A stretch of DNA of 59,270 nucleotides. It comes from Atribacterota bacterium (GTDB lineage: Bacteria; Atribacterota; Atribacteria; Atribacterales; Caldatribacteriaceae). Under the pieces are notes generated by a model. It saw only the letters and a list, made by a program, of their open reading frames with translations, made no database searches and was not told the origin of the DNA. Of this stretch, positions 6,255 through 13,492 are shown one piece after another (the stretch's first letter is position 1; each line of letters begins with the position of its first letter). Position numbers and translations under genes: made by a program. The DNA lies in contig JBDIWM010000006.1 of assembly GCA_039638595.1 (NCBI GenBank), forward strand, positions 1-59,270, given 5' to 3'.

Positions 6255-8198
6255 CTAAGGGAGTTCACACTCTCCTTTTAATCTCTTAATGCTGGCTTTG
6301 AGGATGGCGTGAAGCATTTCTTGATACGACAATCCCGCAAAGAAGGCCATCTTTGCCAGGTGTCCATCCCAGCACCAGCCGGGGTTAGGGTTCACTTCCA
6401 GGAGATAAGGGTGGCTATCTTTACTAAGACGCCAGTCAAACCGGGCATAATCTCGGCATTCCAACCGTTCGAAGAGCTTCAAAGAGCTTGTAACGATGAC
6501 TTTTTCAGTTTCTTTGTCCAATGTACAGGGAACGGAAGTAACCTTACCGTAAGGCGAATCCGGAAGCCATTTGGCTTCATACCCACAGATGGGTGGTAAC
6601 CCTGGAGCAAGGAAGCTATAGTCTTCCTCGGTGAGCGGGAGGATTTGGTACGATTCAGGGGGATTTCCAATGATTCCCAGGCTCAGATCTTTACCAGTGA
6701 GGAACTCTTCCACTAGGATTGGTTTATCGTAACCAAACTTTCCCCGGATTTCGGAAACGGCTTCCACAAAATCATCCATATTTGTGGCAACACTTTTCTG
6801 AGTGATACCGAAACTGGAATCCCCAAAATTGGGTTTGAGAATAACCGGAAAATGAAAAGGGAGGTTGAAGGTGAAATCGTCAGATTGAATGAGAAAAGCC
6901 TTCGGAACCGGAATACCCATTTCTTTAGCTATACCACGAACCAAAGATTTGTCATAACAATACGCAAGACACCGAGGCGAGGAGCCAGTATATGGAAATC
7001 CCAGAATTTCAAGAAGGGCAGGGATATGGAGTTCTTTGCGAGCATCGTTGCTAAACCCTTCGTCACAAAGGTTAAACACAAGATCAACTTTGCCTCGAAG
7101 TTTCACAAGATCATGAACGAGTGTATCATGCCGATCAAGATAAATAAAAGAATAACCCGAGAGGTCGTTCAGAACACTTTTTAGGCTCTGAACTGTATAA
7201 AGGTCATCTTCGTCAAAAACCGTGTTTGGTTTAATCGGATCTGGTTGATGAGGATCTCCGAGGAGAACAGCGACTCTGAAGCTCTTTTTTTTACTCTTTC
7301 CTAGACGATCAATCGAGACAGGTTTATGCACCCGCGCACTCAGGAGGATTCTCCGTTCCATCATTCCCAGGTCCTGACAACGGGTGGATTCAGAAAAATG
7401 ACTTCCATGACAAATGATATCCTTAAATCCGCTTTCTTCAAGAAATGCGCAAAGATCTTCCTTCGAATAAAGACGCTCGGCATAGAACTGATCAGCAATG
7501 ACCCCATTTTCCACATGGGTAATGATTTCTCTGGAAATTAAGCGCTGACCATCGGTAGAGAGAGAACGTTCTCGAAGTACAAATTGTTTCTTCCCAATCC
7601 ATTCCCAAGAACGGGCTTGGAAATGATCCTTTAGGTATTCGCCATCGGCAACATCGATAAATATTTTCCCAACCGGTTTAAGAACTCGGTGGACTTCTTG
7701 TAACACCCTGAGGTCATCCTGAACGCTTTCAAAATATCCAAAGCTATTTCCAAGAATGAGCACTACGTCGAAACTGCTTACAGGGTAGGGAAGCCTTCGA
7801 GCGTCTCCCTCCTTAAACTGAACATTCAGACCCTCTTTTCTTGCTTGCTGCCGGGCTTTCTGAATCAAATAGTGAGATCGGTCCAGACCGTAAACTTTTG
7901 TAAAACCACGCCGAGCAAGTTCTAGAGAGTGTCGCCCCTGTCCACAGCACAGGTCAAGAATCGCGTCGTCTGGCTGAAGTCCCAGCATCTTAGTAAAAAA
8001 ATCCACCTCTTTTTTAGTGATATTTTGATCGTCAACTACGTCAGCATCGGTTTTGAGATAAAGAGAATTAAAAATATACCTCCACCAGTCAGGGTGCACG
8101 TACTCTTCCAATGATGGGATCGGACCTAAGGAACGTAGCCTTTTACCTCGAATTCTAGCTGGAACCGAAAACCGATGAACATCAGTTTCTTCTTTCAT
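6255..8198 (-). CDS. Fusion: SAM-dependent methyltransferase + D-Ala-D-Ala ligase-like ATP-grasp enzyme
   Basis: The predicted protein has 647 residues. Residues 36-290 form a class I methyltransferase with motif I DLCCGQGRH around 82-90, the acidic motif II at GLDRS and a later LKPVGKIF. Residues 307-640 resemble D-Ala-D-Ala ligase-type ATP-grasp enzymes. They have FNLCDEGF and PYTGSSP in the N-terminal subdomain, VILKPNFGDSSFGI as the ATP-binding grasp loop and the metal-binding LLEVNPNPG near 599-607. I chose the ATG at 8198 because GGAGGAAGAG lies just upstream; the earlier GTG at 8216 is part of that site. The ligase half suggests formation of a peptide or amide bond, with methylation of the same or a linked substrate. 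The substrate is unknown. It is convergent with nadA, with only 5 bases between their stops. Confidence 0.85.
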   Translation of the reverse strand: MKEETDVHRFSVPARIRGKRLRSLGPIPSLEEYVHPDWWRYIFNSLYLKTDADVVDDQNITKKEVDFFTKMLGLQPDDAILDLCCGQGRHSLELARRGFTKVYGLDRSHYLIQKARQQARKEGLNVQFKEGDARRLPYPVSSFDVVLILGNSFGYFESVQDDLRVLQEVHRVLKPVGKIFIDVADGEYLKDHFQARSWEWIGKKQFVLRERSLSTDGQRLISREIITHVENGVIADQFYAERLYSKEDLCAFLEESGFKDIICHGSHFSESTRCQDLGMMERRILLSARVHKPVSIDRLGKSKKKSFRVAVLLGDPHQPDPIKPNTVFDEDDLYTVQSLKSVLNDLSGYSFIYLDRHDTLVHDLVKLRGKVDLVFNLCDEGFSNDARKELHIPALLEILGFPYTGSSPRCLAYCYDKSLVRGIAKEMGIPVPKAFLIQSDDFTFNLPFHFPVILKPNFGDSSFGITQKSVATNMDDFVEAVSEIRGKFGYDKPILVEEFLTGKDLSLGIIGNPPESYQILPLTEEDYSFLAPGLPPICGYEAKWLPDSPYGKVTSVPCTLDKETEKVIVTSSLKLFERLECRDYARFDWRLSKDSHPYLLEVNPNPGWCWDGHLAKMAFFAGLSYQEMLHAILKASIKRLKGECELP

Positions 8199-8246
8199 AC
8201 AGAACTCTTCCTCCACGAAGACTCGTTGTTCATTGAATTAAGAATG

Positions 8247-8274
8247 ATTATAGGTCGAAGGGGAGAAAAAACAA
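8247..8274 (-). promoter_or_regulatory. Predicted promoter of the methyltransferase/ATP-grasp gene
   Basis: On the minus strand, TTGTTT (8269-8274) and a perfect TATAAT (8247-8252) are 16 bases apart. This implies a leader of about 40 bases before the ATG at 8198. Confidence 0.5.
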
Positions 8275-8290
8275 TAATTTTATCTTCCAG

Positions 8291-8319
8291 TTTCAAAAAT
8301 TTTTACAATAGGGTATAGT
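8291..8319 (+). promoter_or_regulatory. Predicted promoter of the esterase-like gene
   Basis: TTTCAA (8291-8296) and TATAGT (8314-8319) are 17 bases apart. The gene's ribosome binding site, GGGAGGA, follows at about 8332. Confidence 0.45.
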
Positions 8320-8347
8320 GATGGAATAAACGGGAGGACAAAAGAAA

Positions 8348-9361
8348 ATGCTTCTCCGGAGCAATGTGGTTTTGGTTTTATTTTTTCTCCTTTTCAGTTA
8401 TATTTCTCTTGAAAGCGTAAGCGAACGATTGACCGCTCAACTTCAAGAGCGATTTGCATTTTCTTATCAGGAAAATGAACGCATTAAAGTTCAGCTATGC
8501 AACTATTTTGGTCTTTCTTGCCCAGAAAAGGAAGGCAAAAGAATTTTTATGCTCCCCGAAACGCTGGCTCAATACGCTCAGGGAATCCTTTATAAAAATG
8601 TCCGATATGGCCGGAAGAAAAATCAGATTCTGGACGTGATGGTTCCTTTATCTCTCCGGCAAGGGGAGAAACTTCCCGTTTTCGCCTTCGCCCATGGGGG
8701 TACCTGGATTGGGGGCAGTAAAGATGAAGTCCTTTATGCCCAGTTCAGTAAGGAAATTATTCGGAATCGATACATTTGGGTAAGCATTGACTATCGGGTC
8801 TACCCTGAGGTCTCAATCTCGGGAATGACCAAGGATATCGTTACTGCACTCACGTGGGTCTATGAACATATCGAGGAATACGGTGGGGATGCGAAAAAGC
8901 TTACTCTCAGTGGGCACCCTGCAGGAGCGCATCTTGTAGCGCTCCTCACAGTTGGGAAAGATTCGTTGCCTTTTCCTCTTTATCAGGCTGTTAAAAAAGT
9001 GCTGCTTCTCAGTGGCCCATATGATCTTTTGGCATATAAGGGAAATATAGACATTCGCTGGAAAGAGGTGGTCGAACTCCTCTTCATTAACCTTTTCGAA
9101 GGACGGAGGAATCTCCGTTCTGTTTCACCAGTGTATCAGGTGGAGAAAGTCCCCTTCCAGTTTCTCCTTATGGTAGGCGAAAAGGATGAGGTCACTCCAC
9201 CTTCCCAAACGGAGTGCCTTTACCGAGCGCTTCGTGAAAAAGGAAACAGAGCCATATTGCACCGCATCTCGGGAAAAGGTCATGGAGGCGTACTCCTGGC
9301 GCTGAATTCTGACTTTGAACAGGATTTTCCCTCAGTACTGGCCCAGTTTCTCAAAAATTAG
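8348..9361 (+). CDS. Alpha/beta-hydrolase (esterase/lipase-like) with Ser-to-Pro change at the nucleophile
   Basis: This 337-residue protein has an N-terminal hydrophobic anchor or signal at about 6-20. It belongs to the hormone-sensitive-lipase/BD-FAE type of hydrolases. The oxyanion motif HGG is at 116-118, the acid D280 is in VGEKDEV and the base H312 is in GKGHGG. The nucleophile elbow, normally GHSAGAH, reads GHPAGAH, with proline at 191 (codon CCT at 8918-8920). TCT, a single base away, would restore serine. As written the enzyme should be inactive, although the rest of the frame is intact. It would act outside the membrane if the signal is real. Its stop overlaps the convergent lipoprotein gene by 4 bases. 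Confidence 0.82.
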   Translation: MLLRSNVVLVLFFLLFSYISLESVSERLTAQLQERFAFSYQENERIKVQLCNYFGLSCPEKEGKRIFMLPETLAQYAQGILYKNVRYGRKKNQILDVMVPLSLRQGEKLPVFAFAHGGTWIGGSKDEVLYAQFSKEIIRNRYIWVSIDYRVYPEVSISGMTKDIVTALTWVYEHIEEYGGDAKKLTLSGHPAGAHLVALLTVGKDSLPFPLYQAVKKVLLLSGPYDLLAYKGNIDIRWKEVVELLFINLFEGRRNLRSVSPVYQVEKVPFQFLLMVGEKDEVTPPSQTECLYRALREKGNRAILHRISGKGHGGVLLALNSDFEQDFPSVLAQFLKN

Positions 9362-9657
9362 CTCAGAACTTCGATTTTCCCAATTTCGATAATTGTACCC
9401 CACATAAAAATACTGGCGTAATCTTCACGAATCTTTGCCCAAAGGTGTACCCGAAGCCCATCTTGGTAGTATTCTTTGGGCAAATTGATGGGTTCATACT
9501 GAGTTCCGTCATCGGCAACCACGCCAAAGAAACCTCCTTCAAGTTCAACAAAACGAACTGTTCCGGTTATTTCAAGAAGCGATTGATTGACCTCCACGAT
9601 ACATCCAGCAAAAGTGACTAAGGTAACAATGAGCACGAGTTGGAGGAATCGCTGCAT
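9358..9657 (-). CDS. Small predicted lipoprotein, function unknown
   Basis: This 99-residue protein has a hydrophobic signal and a lipobox ending in VTFAGC, so it is probably anchored by a lipidated cysteine at about residue 19. The mature part (ITGTVRFVELEGGFFGVVA and onward) reads as a compact beta-rich domain reminiscent of OB-fold lipoproteins, in which a short strand-loop-strand segment contains DDGTQYEP. I do not recognise a named family. I took the ATG at 9657 as the start; a TTG two codons upstream is also possible. The gene is convergent with the esterase-like gene and stands alone on its strand. Confidence 0.72.
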   Translation of the reverse strand: MQRFLQLVLIVTLVTFAGCIVEVNQSLLEITGTVRFVELEGGFFGVVADDGTQYEPINLPKEYYQDGLRVHLWAKIREDYASIFMWGTIIEIGKIEVLS

Positions 9658-9776
9658 CAACAAGACCTAAACCCCCTTTTTCAATTTTTATCTTTTATAC
9701 GTTTGAAGAGGAAAGCTGGTTTACTGGTTTACAGGATTTGGTTCCCATTTTTAGGTAACGCATTGCTGTATCGGGC

Positions 9777-9805
9777 TTGGCAAGAAAATACGAAGTGGTT
9801 ATAAT
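9777..9805 (+). promoter_or_regulatory. Strong promoter placing transcription start at the ATG (leaderless)
   Basis: TTGGCA (9777-9782), a 17-base spacer and a perfect TATAAT (9800-9805) end just 6 bases before the ATG at 9812. The expected transcription start coincides with the start codon, and no Shine-Dalgarno sequence is present. Confidence 0.65.
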
Positions 9806-9811
9806 TACAGC

Positions 9812-10579
9812 ATGGAAGGTAAAAAGGCTTTTCTCATCGATATGGATGGAGTCCTTCTCTATGGTGATCAGGCTATTCCCGGTGCAAAGGAATTTCTTGA
9901 ACGCCTGCAGAAGAATGGGTATAAGTTTCTCATTCTCACCAATAATTCCCGGTACACACCACTTGATTTGCAGCACCGTATGAGTCGGGTGGGTATCGAA
10001 GTCCATGCCAAACATTTCTTTAGCAGTGCTATGGCTACCGCCCATTTTGTCAGCTTGCAGAAACCTAAAGGTTCAGCGTTTGTTCTGGGAGGAACCGGCC
10101 TTTACCAGGCCCTCAATGAAGTTGGATATTCTTTCACCGATTATCGACCCGATTTCGTCATTCTGGGTGAAATGGAATCATACCCGTACGATAAAATCAT
10201 ACGGGCTTGTCAACTTATTATGTCTGGTGTGCCTTTCATTGCCACCAATCCTGACCCTTCTGGTCCCGGTGAAGGTGGCATAGTTCCTGCTTGTGGAGCC
10301 GTAGCGGCACTCCTTGAGAAAGCCTCTGGCTATTCCCCCTATTTTGTTGGAAAGCCGAACCCTCTGATTCTTCGCGCCGCGCTCCGTTACATCGAAGAAC
10401 ACTCCGAAAATACCGTTATGGTTGGAGACCGTATGGATACTGATGTCAAGGTGGGCTTAGAATCTGGTCTTGAGACCATTCTTGTCCTCACCGGTGTGAC
10501 CAAGCTGGAAGATATTCCTCGTTTTCCGTATCGTCCCCATCACATTGTGCAGTCAGTTGCCGAGATAGAGCTTGAATAA
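9812..10579 (+). CDS. HAD-superfamily IIA phosphatase (NagD / p-nitrophenyl phosphatase-like)
   Basis: The 255-residue product has HAD motif I DMDGVLLYGD near the N-terminus, motif II in LTNNSRYTP, a motif III lysine in VGKPNP and motif IV GDRMDTDVKVG. It contains the class IIA cap between motifs II and III. These enzymes dephosphorylate small phosphates such as nucleotides, sugar phosphates or 2-phosphoglycolate, and the specificity cannot be told here. The ATG follows directly after a consensus promoter with no room for a ribosome binding site, so the mRNA is probably leaderless. It stands alone and is followed by a chemoreceptor remnant in another frame. Confidence 0.88.
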   Translation: MEGKKAFLIDMDGVLLYGDQAIPGAKEFLERLQKNGYKFLILTNNSRYTPLDLQHRMSRVGIEVHAKHFFSSAMATAHFVSLQKPKGSAFVLGGTGLYQALNEVGYSFTDYRPDFVILGEMESYPYDKIIRACQLIMSGVPFIATNPDPSGPGEGGIVPACGAVAALLEKASGYSPYFVGKPNPLILRAALRYIEEHSENTVMVGDRMDTDVKVGLESGLETILVLTGVTKLEDIPRFPYRPHHIVQSVAEIELE

Positions 10580-10773
10580 CTTCGCTTGCCGAAGAGAATG
10601 CTACCTTTGGTGAAGAAACCTCAACTGAAACTGAAGAATACAGTGCTTCGTTACGAGAGATTCCCTTCGCCTTAAAAGAATTGACCCATTTCTCACAGGA
10701 ACTCGAAAACCACATGAAAAGCTTCTATCCGGAAAGTGCAGGACAAAGTGTGATTCTTATTGACACCTGGTAG
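10579..10773 (+). pseudogene. Remnant of the C-terminal signalling hairpin of a methyl-accepting chemotaxis protein
   Basis: The frame encodes 64 residues without a start codon. SLAEENATFGEET, STETEEYSASLREI and a following LTHFSQELENHMKSF match the last helix of chemoreceptor signalling domains (the Glu/Ser/Ala-rich EE-SAS-EE heptads followed by LA-L---V--F). The frame closes with TAG at 10771-10773. Everything upstream of it is gone, replaced by the HAD gene. The pattern is a degraded 3' end, not an expressed gene. Confidence 0.6.
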
Positions 10774-10788
10774 GTGAGACTATACAAT
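10760..10788 (+). promoter_or_regulatory. Consensus promoter of tRNA-Arg
   Basis: A perfect TTGACA (10760-10765) and TACAAT (10783-10788) are 17 bases apart, 15 bases before the tRNA. The -35 box overlaps the end of the chemoreceptor remnant. Confidence 0.8.
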
Positions 10789-10803
10789 ATACTTACGTTT
10801 GGT

Positions 10804-10880
10804 GCGCCCGTGGCTCAATTGGATAGAGCAACGGACTACGGATCCGTAGGTTGGAGGTTCGACTCCTCTCGGGCGCGCCA
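10804..10880 (+). tRNA. tRNA-Arg (anticodon ACG), CCA encoded
   Basis: The acceptor arms GCGCCCG (10804-10810) and CGGGCGC (10870-10876) pair fully. The D arm GCTC/GAGC, the anticodon stem ACGGA/TCCGT with loop CTACGGA (anticodon ACG), and the T arm with TTCGACT are all present. The discriminator G is followed by an encoded CCA (10878-10880). A34 would be deaminated to inosine to read CGU, CGC and CGA. Confidence 0.97.
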
Positions 10881-10890
10881 AGGGTTGGGA

Positions 10891-10912
10891 AAAGCCTTTG
10901 CCACAAGGCTTT
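10891..10912 (+). terminator. Hairpin downstream of tRNA-Arg
   Basis: AAAGCCTT (10891-10898) pairs with AAGGCTTT (10905-10912) around a 6-base loop. There is no clean T-run after it, although a pyrimidine-rich tract follows. It probably ends or trims the tRNA transcript. Confidence 0.5.
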
Positions 10913-11112
10913 GAGCGAATCCTCCTCTCTTTTCCTCTTCCTTTTCCTTCTTCTTGAGTCCGCTGACTTCACATAGATTTCCTCTGAAAGGGGAATTGGT
11001 AGGTAGAGCCAGGAATGTTTGGTTGCATTATGTTATAAAATGCCATGATACTTCAAATCGGGATATGATTTATTTTGCGAAAGGCTCTTGATCGGGCGTT
11101 TGAGGATTATAA

Positions 11113-11547
11113 TTAGCCATAGTCTATTATAACAAAGCTCTGGCCTGCGAACGGATGGGTGAAACCGAACAAGCTCTTTCGGCTTACCAGTATTTTTTAG
11201 AGCAAGTTCCCGCAACCAATGTTTTTGCAAAGGATGCAAATAAAAGGGTAGAAATCCTAAGACGAATCCTCGAACAAAGAAGAGAAACCACAATACATTT
11301 TACCCGCGGTAATGGGTACCGTACCCACGGCTTCTATGAAAAGGCAATAGTGATCAAGATGGATTCAAATTTGGTTATGGCTTATTACAACAAAGCGCTG
11401 GCTCTGGAACATATTGGTCAAAAGGAAAAAGCAATCGAAGCTTACCTTTCCTTCATTCAGCGTGCTCAAGAAGGGTATGCTCTTTATGTGGAAATTGCTA
11501 AAAGAAGATTTTACATAATATACATTATGAGAACCAAAGCAGTGTGA
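11113..11547 (+). pseudogene. Degenerate TPR-repeat protein fragment
   Basis: The open frame from 11113 has no sensible start before ATG 11155 and no ribosome binding site. It contains two recognisable tetratricopeptide units: YYNKALACERMGETEQALSA and, later, YYNKALALEHIGQKEKAIEA. The segment between them is unlike a TPR, and the C-terminus (FYIIYIMRTKAV) looks like a random read-out. I read it as the decayed middle of a larger TPR protein. The preceding 10913-11112 holds nothing that I can name. The stop abuts the convergent hflX stop. Confidence 0.55.
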
Positions 11548-12804
11548 CTACAAGATGGAACGAATTCGAGGAAGGGCTTCTTTGCGGACCAAACATTCCA
11601 AAACTACATTCTTGGAACTCTTGGGACGAATGTCTTTGATGTACCCTTGACGATAAATTTCCTTTTCTAAAAGAGGAAGTTTTTCGTATGCTACCTCTAT
11701 AGAAAGACAGCTCATGAGAGGCTGCAAATGTATCGCGATTTCTCTGAAAAGTTCTTCAATACCGATTTTGTTTTTAGCTGAGATAAAGAGACACGGATAG
11801 GTATTTTTTGTCTCGCTTGCTATAAAGGGAATTTCTCCAAGGAGGTCTATTTTATTAAACACAACGATTTGCGGGCATTCATGAAAATTGATTTCCCGGA
11901 GGGTTTCATGAATCGTTCGAAGATGAAGATCGTAATCGGGATCGGAAATATCCACGACTTCAAGTACCAAATCAGCTTCTCGAATTTCCTCAAGGGTGGC
12001 CCGAAAAGCATCTTTAATGGTAGAAGGCATATTATGAATGAAACCCACAGTATCGATAAAAATGACTTCACCAACCTCGGGTAGATACCCCTTTTTGGCA
12101 GCTGGATCAAGCGTGGCAAACATCTTATCAGCAACGTAAGTTCTAGATTTGGTGAGGACGTTAAAAAGTGTTGATTTCCCTGCATTGGTGTATCCCACGA
12201 TAGCCACTTGGGGAATACCCCTTTCAACTCGGGCGATTCTCTGTGTTTCCGTCCGCTGCTGGATTTTTTTCAATTCTCTGCGGAGCAAAGCAAGGCGATC
12301 TTTAATTTTTCTCCGTTCAATCTCGATTTTTTGTTCTCCAGGACCACGAGTTCCAATACCACCGCCCAGACGGGAGAACTCTCTCCCCCTGCCGCTTAGT
12401 CGGCTCAGTTCATACCGGAGTCGAGCTAATTCGACTTTAACCCGTCCCTGAGCAGTGCGGGCACGTTGGGCAAATATTTCATGAATGATTCCATTTTTCG
12501 TGTAAACAGGCACCTGCCAGAGGTCTTCAAGATTCCGTTGCTGAGAGGGTGTAATTTCAACGCTAAAAACCGCAAAGCTCACTGAGGGATTTTGAAGGAT
12601 AAAATCTTTGATCTCTTGGGCTTTCCCCTTTCCCAGGTAATAACGATAAAAAGGATTTTTTACTTTATATTCAAAAATATATAATGGTTCTAGATCTGCA
12701 CTGCGCACAATTTCTTCCAATTCTCGCCTGGAAAATTCAGAAGAAACAATGTCCTTGGTTTCTTGAACCACTAAAAGCACTCCCTTTGCTCGGGCACCAC
12801 TCAT
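11548..12804 (-). CDS. hflX: GTPase HflX
   Basis: The protein has 418 residues. The N-terminal HflX domain ends with the family motif GTRGPGE (151-157) and a basic coiled linker. The G domain has G1 GYTNAGKS (204-211), G3 DTVGF (251-255) and G4 NKID. HflX binds the 50S subunit and splits stalled or heat-damaged ribosomes. It is the last gene of the rpsB transcription unit, beginning 4 bases after the glycosyltransferase stop. It faces the TPR remnant with no terminator visible between them. Confidence 0.95.
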   Translation of the reverse strand: MSGARAKGVLLVVQETKDIVSSEFSRRELEEIVRSADLEPLYIFEYKVKNPFYRYYLGKGKAQEIKDFILQNPSVSFAVFSVEITPSQQRNLEDLWQVPVYTKNGIIHEIFAQRARTAQGRVKVELARLRYELSRLSGRGREFSRLGGGIGTRGPGEQKIEIERRKIKDRLALLRRELKKIQQRTETQRIARVERGIPQVAIVGYTNAGKSTLFNVLTKSRTYVADKMFATLDPAAKKGYLPEVGEVIFIDTVGFIHNMPSTIKDAFRATLEEIREADLVLEVVDISDPDYDLHLRTIHETLREINFHECPQIVVFNKIDLLGEIPFIASETKNTYPCLFISAKNKIGIEELFREIAIHLQPLMSCLSIEVAYEKLPLLEKEIYRQGYIKDIRPKSSKNVVLECLVRKEALPRIRSIL

Positions 12805-12808
12805 CTTT

Positions 12809-13492
12809 TCACTGATCAGCCCCCCGATAGGTATTTTTAATGATTTCCCAGTACATCTTTACTCTTTCTTTAAAACCCTTCACAAGTCCCAACTTTTCTT
12901 CTTTCATGACATGAGTCAAGCCAGCCAGCTTAGCGAGTTTCACCCGCACTCCATTCCTTCGTACATAACGGTTGATGGCCACCTCTACACCATACCGACT
13001 TACTTCCATATCCGGTATATTCTGCAGGATGCTCGCCTTGATTGCCCTTTGACCAGAAAGGAAGGGGGCTATTTTTTGTGCAAAATCGGTAGCAAATCGC
13101 CCTTCTTCAAAGACACCAATGGTGACATCAGCTTCGTCGGCCAAAACTGGTCGGATCAAAGTTTCAACATGCTCCTTCTGGAGACCTACAAGATCGGCAT
13201 CAAGAAGCAGAACAACTTCGGTGCGAATATATTCGAGACCTCGGTAAAGTGCTCCTCCTTTTCCAACGTTGTGGAGTAATTCCAACACTTCCACGCCTTT
13301 GCTACGAGCGATTTCTACAGTTCGATCCGTGGAGCCGTCGCTAACGACCACAATTTGTTCAACCAAAGGCACTTCTTTCAAAACATCAATAATGGGACCA
13401 ATGGTTTTTTCTTCGTTGTATGCCGCAATGATTGCGGTGACTTTGAAAAAATTATCTCTTGTACTCGTTCTAATACTCTCTTGTCTCTCCAT
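12809..13492 (-). CDS. Glycosyltransferase family 2
   Basis: This 227-residue cytoplasmic GT-A enzyme has the N-terminal nucleotide-sugar region AAYNEEKTIG, VVVSDGSTD and the metal-binding DAD (98-100) in VLLLDADL. No membrane segments are seen, unlike dolichyl-phosphate mannosyltransferases with anchors. The closest recognisable relatives are glucosyl-3-phosphoglycerate or polyprenyl-phosphate sugar transferases, and the acceptor is unknown. The ATG lies 23 bases inside the end of proS, so expression is coupled. A compatible-solute or cell-envelope role would be consistent, but that is an inference from family only. Confidence 0.85.
   Translation of the reverse strand: MERQESIRTSTRDNFFKVTAIIAAYNEEKTIGPIIDVLKEVPLVEQIVVVSDGSTDRTVEIARSKGVEVLELLHNVGKGGALYRGLEYIRTEVVLLLDADLVGLQKEHVETLIRPVLADEADVTIGVFEEGRFATDFAQKIAPFLSGQRAIKASILQNIPDMEVSRYGVEVAINRYVRRNGVRVKLAKLAGLTHVMKEEKLGLVKGFKERVKMYWEIIKNTYRGADQ

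Noticed and set aside
6250-6275. Terminator between nadA and the methyltransferase gene (GGAG/CTCC)
   Set aside because: Only about 5 bp of stem and no clear T-run.
8199-8216. GTG start for the methyltransferase/ATP-grasp gene
   Set aside because: The GTG is part of the GTGGAGGAAGAG ribosome binding site that serves the ATG at 8198.
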